From positions 124,001 to 188,000 of the forward strand of contig NZ_JNZO01000001.1 of assembly GCF_000717595.1 (NCBI RefSeq): a DNA stretch of 64,000 nucleotides. The letters are read 5' to 3'. The stretch is from Streptomyces flavochromogenes (GTDB lineage: Bacteria; Actinomycetota; Actinomycetes; Streptomycetales; Streptomycetaceae). The first letter of the stretch is position 1, and the number at the start of each line of letters is the position of its first letter. Under the pieces are notes generated by a model. That model did not search any database. It was not told the origin of the DNA and worked only from the letters and a program-made list of their open reading frames with translations. Shown one piece after another: positions 59,021 through 64,000 of the stretch. Both the position numbers and the translations under genes were made by a program.

Positions 59021-59959
59021 TTATGCCGGGGGCGCCGCCCTCGTGTGCACCCGCCCCGCGCTGGTCACCAGCGCCTCGGCGTGGGCGGCCCGGGTGTGGC
59101 CGAGGACGGTGGCGGCCAGGGAGGCCGCGCGCCCCTCGGGATGCCAGCCGAGCAGGTGCCGCCACATGAGCGGGGCGCCCGCGAGGGGACGGGTGACGAG
59201 GCCCGGGGTCACGGGGAAGGTGGCCCGGCACAGTCCGACGGCCCGGCCGACCTGCACCAGATGGACACAGGAGGCGGTGTCCGTCTCGTACACACAGGCC
59301 GGGGTGAATCCGGCCCGTACGCAGGCGGCCGCGAAACAGTCACCGAAGCAGCCGTCGCCCGGCACGTCGGTCCAGGCCTCCGCCGCCAGTTCGGCCAGAT
59401 CGATCTCGACGCGGGACGCCAGCGGGTGGTCCGCGGCAAGCATCACGTACACCGGGTCGCGGGCGACCTCCGCCCAGGCCAGTCGTCCCGCCTCGGGCGG
59501 ACCGCTCTCGCCGCAGACCCCGACGAGGGCGAAGTCCAGACGACCGTCGGCGACCCCGCCGGCGATCTCGCGCTCCGACCACGAGATGTACGTGCTGACA
59601 GGGGCGCCGGGGTCGTCGCGCGCGATCCGGTCGACCAGGCCGCCGAGCAGCGGCCCGTGGGTGCCGCCGAGCCGGTAGCCCTCCGCCCCGCTCCGGGCGA
59701 ACCGCACCGCCTCCTCCTGCAGCTCGCAGACGGCGGGCAGCACCACCCGTGCCCGTTCGAGCACCAGGTCACCGAGCGCCGTGGCCCGTACGCCCTCCCG
59801 TCCGCGCTCGAACAGAGCTCCGCCCAGGGCCCGTTCGATCCGCTTGAGCTGAGCACTCAGCGCCGGCTGGGCGAGTCCGAGCGCGGTCGCCGCGCGTGTG
59901 AGGCTCCCCGCGTCGGCGACGGCCCGGATCGTCTTGAGGTGCCTCAGCTCCAAGTCCAT
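59021..59959 (-). CDS. LysR-family transcriptional regulator
   Basis: A 312-residue LysR protein: N-terminal winged helix (LKTIRAVADAGSLTRAATALGLAQPALSAQLKRIERALG) and a two-lobed effector domain. ATG 59959 starts the conserved MDLELRHLK; a GTG at 60028 would add a non-conserved leader. Four cysteines in the effector domain (CVRAGF, CVYETD and nearby) are more than usual. Divergent from the GPP34 gene; its target is not evident. Confidence 0.9.
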   Translation of the reverse strand: MDLELRHLKTIRAVADAGSLTRAATALGLAQPALSAQLKRIERALGGALFERGREGVRATALGDLVLERARVVLPAVCELQEEAVRFARSGAEGYRLGGTHGPLLGGLVDRIARDDPGAPVSTYISWSEREIAGGVADGRLDFALVGVCGESGPPEAGRLAWAEVARDPVYVMLAADHPLASRVEIDLAELAAEAWTDVPGDGCFGDCFAAACVRAGFTPACVYETDTASCVHLVQVGRAVGLCRATFPVTPGLVTRPLAGAPLMWRHLLGWHPEGRAASLAATVLGHTRAAHAEALVTSAGRVHTRAAPPA

Positions 59960-60190
59960 AGCGAGAGCTTGACGCGCCGACCCGCTGCGGTCCAGACCAA
60001 AGCGCGCCCCGAATTCCGCCGTGCCCACGAAACGACGCAGGTCACAGCGGGCGGCGGCCCGCCGACGGGAACCGGACCGGCGCTCCGCTCGTCCTCAGGG
60101 GCGAAGGGTGCCGGGAGGACGGTCGACCGCCTCGTGGCGCCGCACACGCGCGCGTGCGGAAGATCGCATGCGGAAGGTAGGGGGTACGGG

Positions 60191-60856
60191 GTGGCGGTCA
60201 CGCTCGCGGAGGAGATCATGCTGCTGTCCCTGGACGATGTGTCCGGGGTCGCGAAGGAGCGGCAGACCGCCGCATGGGCGGTCGCGGGCGGCATCCTGCT
60301 CGATCTCGTCCTGGCGGGACGTGTGTCGGTCGACGACGGGCGCCTCCGGGTGACGGACGCGACGCCCACCGAAGTGCCGCTGCTCGACGAGCGGCTGCGG
60401 CAGGTCGACGCGTGGTGCGCGAAGAAGGGCAGGGCCCCGAAGGTCACCGAGTGGCTGACGAAGGACCACACCAAGGCCGTGAAGGCCACGGTCGAGAGCC
60501 TCCGCGAGCGCGGCCTGGTGCGGGAGGAGCGGCAGCGGGTGATGGGCCTCTTCCCCGTCTCCCGCTACCCGGAGGCGGACGGCTCCGTCGAACGCGAGCT
60601 GAGGGCCAGGCTGCGCACGGTCCTCGCCACCGGTCCGGCCCACAGCGCCCGCACCACGGGCCTCCTCGCCCTGATTCACGGCGCCAGGCTCCACCGCCTC
60701 GCGTTCCCCGACATACCCCGCAAGGAGGTCGCGGCCCGGCTGGAGGAGCTCACGGCCGGCCAGTGGGCCGCGGAGGGCGTGCGCCGGGCGATCCGGGACA
60801 TGCAGGCCGCGATGCTCGCGATCACGGCGGCCACGATGGTGACGGTCACGAGCTGA
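60191..60856 (+). CDS. GPP34 (GOLPH3-like) phosphoprotein-family protein
   Basis: A 221-residue all-helical protein of the GPP34/GOLPH3 family, common in Streptomyces. It begins LAEEIMLLSLDDVSG and shows LLDLVLAGRVSVDDGRLRV, RGLVREERQRVMGLFPVSRYP and GLLALIHGARL, the usual family blocks. Eukaryotic members bind phosphatidylinositol-4-phosphate; the bacterial role is not established. GTG 60191 was chosen because AGGGGG lies 6 bases upstream. A strong hairpin follows the gene. Confidence 0.9.
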   Translation: MAVTLAEEIMLLSLDDVSGVAKERQTAAWAVAGGILLDLVLAGRVSVDDGRLRVTDATPTEVPLLDERLRQVDAWCAKKGRAPKVTEWLTKDHTKAVKATVESLRERGLVREERQRVMGLFPVSRYPEADGSVERELRARLRTVLATGPAHSARTTGLLALIHGARLHRLAFPDIPRKEVAARLEELTAGQWAAEGVRRAIRDMQAAMLAITAATMVTVTS

Positions 60857-60890
60857 GCGCGCGGGGGCCTCGTTCGACGCGGAGCGGGGA

Positions 60891-60929
60891 GCGGATCGGG
60901 GTGGGCCCCCACGGCCCGCCCCGATCCGC
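60891..60929 (+). terminator. Terminator after the GPP34 gene
   Basis: A 17-bp stem (60891-60907 with 60913-60929, one G-T pair) with a 5-base loop lies 34 bases after the stop. Confidence 0.8.
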
Positions 60930-61058
60930 CACCACTCTCTCTCCCGCCACTCACGTCTCACTCACGTTCCGCTAACGCGGGCGAGGCGGTTGGGGCGCGG
61001 TAGTCTGCTCGCCTTTCCGATCACGTACCCGATTCCTTCAGGGAAGCGAGCGACGCAG

Positions 61059-62396
61059 ATGACCGATCTGAGCCGGATATACGTGGACGAGTGCCTGGGC
61101 GGGAACCGCGGGCTCGCCGAGGCCGTGGCGCGGGCCGGGCTGCCGCCGGCCTTCGAGGAGGCGTGGCGCGCGCATCTGCTGCCCCGGCCCTGGTTCGTAC
61201 GGGCCCCGGAGACGGCCGCCTTCGCGCGGGACCTGGAGGGGCTCTTCGAGCTGCTCGTGTCACTGCCGCTCCGGCTCTTCGACGGGGACGTCGACCGGTA
61301 CGCGGCGGAGGTCGGCATCGACCCCCCGCTCGCCGCGCTGCTCCGCCGGGGCGGCTCCGGTGTCCCGGCCAAGTTCGGGCGGGCCGACGCCTATCACGAC
61401 GGCACCGGGTACAAGCTGCTGGAGTTCAACCTCGGCAGCGAGGTCGGCGGTGTGGACATGGGCGTGTTCAACCAAGGGCTGCTGCGGGTGCCCGAATTCG
61501 CGGACTTCGCGCGCGTGCACCGGCTCGATCACGTGGACATCGCCGCGCGGACGGCCGCCGTTCTGCGCGACCGCGCCAAGCCGGCGCTGTCCGGGGGCGG
61601 AAACCCGGTGGTCGGGCTGATCGAGGGGCGCGGCGGCGTCGCCCCGTACGGCAGGCTGATGCGGGCCACGGTCGAGGCGATGGCCGAGCAGGGCATCGAT
61701 GTGCGGATCGGGGAGATCGACGACGTACGCACCCGGTCCGACGGCAAACTCACCCTGGACGGCACCCCGCTGGACCTGGTCCTGCGGAACTTCGCTGCGC
61801 GTCAGCTCCTCGACGACCCGGCGGGCCCCGACGTGGCGGAACCGTTCTTCCGCGCCCACCAGGCCGGCCGGACCGTCCTGTTCACGTCGCTGGAGAGCGG
61901 CTTCTACTCGAACAAGAGCGCCCTCGCGCTGCTCACCGACCCGCGCCGGCGCGGCTCGTTCGACGCCGCGGAGCGGGCCCTCGTCGACCGGATCCTGCCA
62001 TGGAGCCGTACGCTCCACGCCTCCGTTCCCGCCGAGCTCGTCGACCTCTGCCGGGAGCGGCGGGAGCAGCTCATCCTCAAGCCGGGCGCCGGGTACGGCG
62101 GCCTCGACACCTTCGTCGGCTGGGAGTGCACGGACGCGGAGTGGGACAAGGCGGTGCGCGTCGCCGTCGAGCGGGGCGGTTACGTGGCACAGGAGCGGGT
62201 CGTACCGCGCCCGGAGCCGGTGTACGACCCGGCGACCGGCGCGGTCGACGACTGGATCGCGGCGCTCGGCGTCTTCCTCACCGACGAGGGGTACGCGGGC
62301 ACGCACGCGCGGGTCAACCGCGCCGACGGGGGCGCGATCGTCGGGATGAGCAGCAACCCGGACACCCGGATGGTGGGTGTGTTCTCCCACCCGTGA
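61059..62396 (+). CDS. ATP-grasp-like protein (circularly permuted / glutathionylspermidine-synthase-like)
   Basis: A 445-residue protein. The middle has YKLLEFNLGSEVGGVDMG and the C-terminal half has an ATP-grasp-like layout (LILKPGAGYGGLDTFVGWE near residue 345, VAQERVVPRPEPVYD, then a final THARVNRADGGAIVGMSSNP). It probably activates a carboxylate with ATP to form an amide or peptide bond; the substrates are unknown. ATG 61059 begins the conserved region; the ribosome site GGGAAGCG is somewhat far (12 bases). Single gene. Confidence 0.8.
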   Translation: MTDLSRIYVDECLGGNRGLAEAVARAGLPPAFEEAWRAHLLPRPWFVRAPETAAFARDLEGLFELLVSLPLRLFDGDVDRYAAEVGIDPPLAALLRRGGSGVPAKFGRADAYHDGTGYKLLEFNLGSEVGGVDMGVFNQGLLRVPEFADFARVHRLDHVDIAARTAAVLRDRAKPALSGGGNPVVGLIEGRGGVAPYGRLMRATVEAMAEQGIDVRIGEIDDVRTRSDGKLTLDGTPLDLVLRNFAARQLLDDPAGPDVAEPFFRAHQAGRTVLFTSLESGFYSNKSALALLTDPRRRGSFDAAERALVDRILPWSRTLHASVPAELVDLCRERREQLILKPGAGYGGLDTFVGWECTDAEWDKAVRVAVERGGYVAQERVVPRPEPVYDPATGAVDDWIAALGVFLTDEGYAGTHARVNRADGGAIVGMSSNPDTRMVGVFSHP

Positions 62397-62457
62397 CGCG
62401 CGGAGGGGGTTCGGCGGGTCGGCTTGACCGGCTCCCCTCCCCCGCCGGTTCCCGGCT

Positions 62458-63405
62458 CTACTCCTCGTCCTTCTTCCAGGGGCCGACGCCGAGCTTCCCC
62501 GTCGTGCCGAGGTCGAGCTCCGGAACCACGGTCACCGGTGCGGCGCCGGGCTTCGCCCACACGCGCGCGTAGGGGGCGTTCACGGGACCGTCGACTCCCC
62601 CCTCGACGGTGTTGCGCCAGACGAGACCGGCGTGGGCCCGCTCGCCCGGCCGCAGTTCGATCTGCCGCGGGGGACCGTCCGCGCCGGCGCCTCCCGCGAT
62701 GGCTTCGCCGCCCTGGACGATCGAGACGCCGGCGACAGGGTCGTGGTCCTCGTCGCGGATCTCGATCCGGGGGTAGCCGTTGAGCCGGTACGGCCGGGTG
62801 CCGCAGTTCTCCAGGTGGAGGCCGACGACCCGCAGGCCCATGGCGGCGTCGCCGTCGTCGGCGTACACGCGCACGCCGGTGGGCGGGCAGGTCCCGCCCG
62901 CGTTCGGTGCCTCGGCGGTCGGGAAGCCCCGCACCTTCACGATCTTCGCGTTCGCCGTGCCGACGGCGTCCGGGGGAAGGTCGGAGGCGGTGACGGTACG
63001 CCGGACCGTGCGGCCGGGGGCGACGGTCTCGACGGTGTCCTCGACGGTGCTGAGCGCCTGGCCCGATTCCGACCGGAAGCCGACGGTGACGACATAGGTG
63101 AAGGGCTGGGTCTCCCGGCTGGTGAGGGTGTAGGCCACGCAGGGGCGGGCGGAGCTGCCGGAGTCGGCTCCGCCGCCGGTCCCGATGACGGTGACGCCGT
63201 CCTGGTCCGGTGCGACCGCTGCCGTGGGTGGACCGGCGCTCGCGGAGGGGTTCGGTCCGGGCCCGCACGCGGGTGGTGCGGTGGAGCCGGAGGCCTCGGC
63301 CCCGCGCCGCTCCGTTCCGCAGGCGGTGAGCAGGAGGAGCCCGGCGACGGCGGGGAGGATCGATCCATGGAGTCGGGTGCGGCGGTTGAGGCGAGTGCGG
63401 CGCAT
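62458..63405 (-). CDS. Lipoprotein with DUF4232-like domain
   Basis: A 315-residue predicted lipoprotein: Arg-rich n-region, hydrophobic core and lipobox LLTAC. A ~50-residue Ser/Pro/Gly tether is followed by two beta-rich parts, the second of which (from TCPPTGVRVYADDG, with LHLENCGTRPYRLNGYPRIEI) resembles the DUF4232 extracellular domain of Streptomyces lipoproteins. Function unknown; anchored on the outer face of the membrane. Convergent with the ATP-grasp-like gene. Confidence 0.88.
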   Translation of the reverse strand: MRRTRLNRRTRLHGSILPAVAGLLLLTACGTERRGAEASGSTAPPACGPGPNPSASAGPPTAAVAPDQDGVTVIGTGGGADSGSSARPCVAYTLTSRETQPFTYVVTVGFRSESGQALSTVEDTVETVAPGRTVRRTVTASDLPPDAVGTANAKIVKVRGFPTAEAPNAGGTCPPTGVRVYADDGDAAMGLRVVGLHLENCGTRPYRLNGYPRIEIRDEDHDPVAGVSIVQGGEAIAGGAGADGPPRQIELRPGERAHAGLVWRNTVEGGVDGPVNAPYARVWAKPGAAPVTVVPELDLGTTGKLGVGPWKKDEE

Positions 63406-63518
63406 GGGGAGAGTTGATCAGAACGGGCGCCGCCCGGCCATGGCGGACGTCACCCTGCCCGCGTCAGGCACGTGAAAGACGTATCGCCACCGGTGGCCGC
63501 TCGCCTAGCCTCCCTCAC

Positions 63519-63998
63519 ATGCGCCAGCACGAGAACAGGCACCGGCCCCGAGGACGCGACGGGCGTTCGGGCCGCCGCATCACGGGATCGGCACCGGCCC
63601 GGCCGTCCTCGTCGAGCCCGCCGTCGGTCGACGGTGCTCGGGTCGTGCTCGTCGGCTACTTCTCCGCGAAGGAGAAGGACTTCGGCGCGCTCATGGACTC
63701 GGCCGCCGCGGAGCTTGCCGCACGCGGCGCGCGGATCGTGGGCCGGTTCGTCCAGCGGCGCGGCGTCTCGGACGGCGGGGTCGCGAAGATGTCCCTGCCG
63801 TTCTCGTCGCGGACCCTGCTGCGTTCCGGCAAGGTCCGCGAGGTGGCCGCGGCGTGCGAGGAGGCGCGTGCCGACGCGGCGGTGTTCGTGGCACCGCTGA
63901 CGGAACTGCAGCGACGCACGCTGACGGGACTGCTCGGTTGCCCCGCCCTGAGTCTCGTCGAAGCCCCGGAGGCGAACCGGCTCGCCGACACCTTCTAG
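63519..63998 (+). CDS. Stand-alone HflX N-terminal-domain protein
   Basis: A 159-residue protein. After a ~40-residue basic, Ser/Pro-rich leader it matches only the N-terminal domain of the GTPase HflX: RVVLVGYFSAKE, then GARIVGRFVQRRGVSDGG, LLRSGKVREVAAACEEARAD and LTELQRRTLTGLLG. It ends at a TAG at 63996 where HflX would continue into its linker and G domain, so there are no GTP-binding motifs. ATG 63519 was chosen as the nearest start to the homology. It may be a partial paralogue or a remnant. Confidence 0.75.
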   Translation: MRQHENRHRPRGRDGRSGRRITGSAPARPSSSSPPSVDGARVVLVGYFSAKEKDFGALMDSAAAELAARGARIVGRFVQRRGVSDGGVAKMSLPFSSRTLLRSGKVREVAAACEEARADAAVFVAPLTELQRRTLTGLLGCPALSLVEAPEANRLADTF

Positions 63999-64000
63999 AG

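Overview
The window is high-GC DNA with the codon use, GTG/TTG starts and gene families of a Streptomyces chromosome. It holds one large siderophore locus (about 1-38.9 kb) followed by unrelated primary-metabolism, cobalt and carbohydrate genes. No tRNA, rRNA, IS element or CRISPR array was seen.

Siderophore locus. Genes run argJ (partial)-argB-argD, then a reverse-strand uptake operon (two FecCD-type permeases, a FecE-type ATPase and an amidohydrolase). A forward pair of half-ABC exporters follows. The reverse-strand biosynthetic operon is ornithine N-monooxygenase, siderophore-binding lipoprotein, a 4782-residue NRPS and MbtH. A divergent formyltransferase and a MarR-type regulator follow. 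The NRPS reads C-A-T-C-A-T-C-A-T-C-A-T-C with no thioesterase. The selectivity residues read by eye are DVWIVGAVNK, DVWHFSLVDK (serine), DMENLGLINK (N5-hydroxyornithine) and DVFILGAVNK. With the formyltransferase this predicts formyl-hydroxyornithine, serine, hydroxyornithine, formyl-hydroxyornithine, released by the terminal C-like domain, i.e. a foroxymithine-like diketopiperazine siderophore (inference). Six 19-bp DmdR/IdeR-type iron boxes, five good and one weak, lie before these operons; a seventh candidate before the MarR gene overlaps that gene's own possible operator. The divergent argJBD set and an N-acetylglutamate-synthase-like GNAT may supply the ornithine.

Between 30.9 and 33.1 kb lie remains of a catechol-siderophore locus: a 5'-truncated mbtH, an EntB-type isochorismatase broken by a deletion and frame changes behind the best iron box of the window, and a frameshifted Sfp-type phosphopantetheinyl transferase. 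Beyond them are a TetR-controlled ABC exporter and a second iron-boxed uptake operon (binding protein and two permeases, no ATPase).

Rest of the window. A cobalamin riboswitch precedes cbtB-cbtA, with a histidine-phosphatase-family gene that lacks the RHG motif beside it. Then come ilvE, a 1612-residue protein of unknown function, and a beta-1,3-glucan utilisation cluster: a LacI-type regulator, a secreted GH81 glucanase, a sugar ABC transporter and a GH1 beta-glucosidase, tied together by three 14-bp CebR-type operators. The end carries a lipoprotein, a streptogrisin-type protease with a chitin-binding domain, a LysR regulator, a GPP34 protein, an ATP-grasp-like protein, a second lipoprotein and a stand-alone HflX N-terminal domain. 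Strong GC-rich hairpins separate most convergent units.
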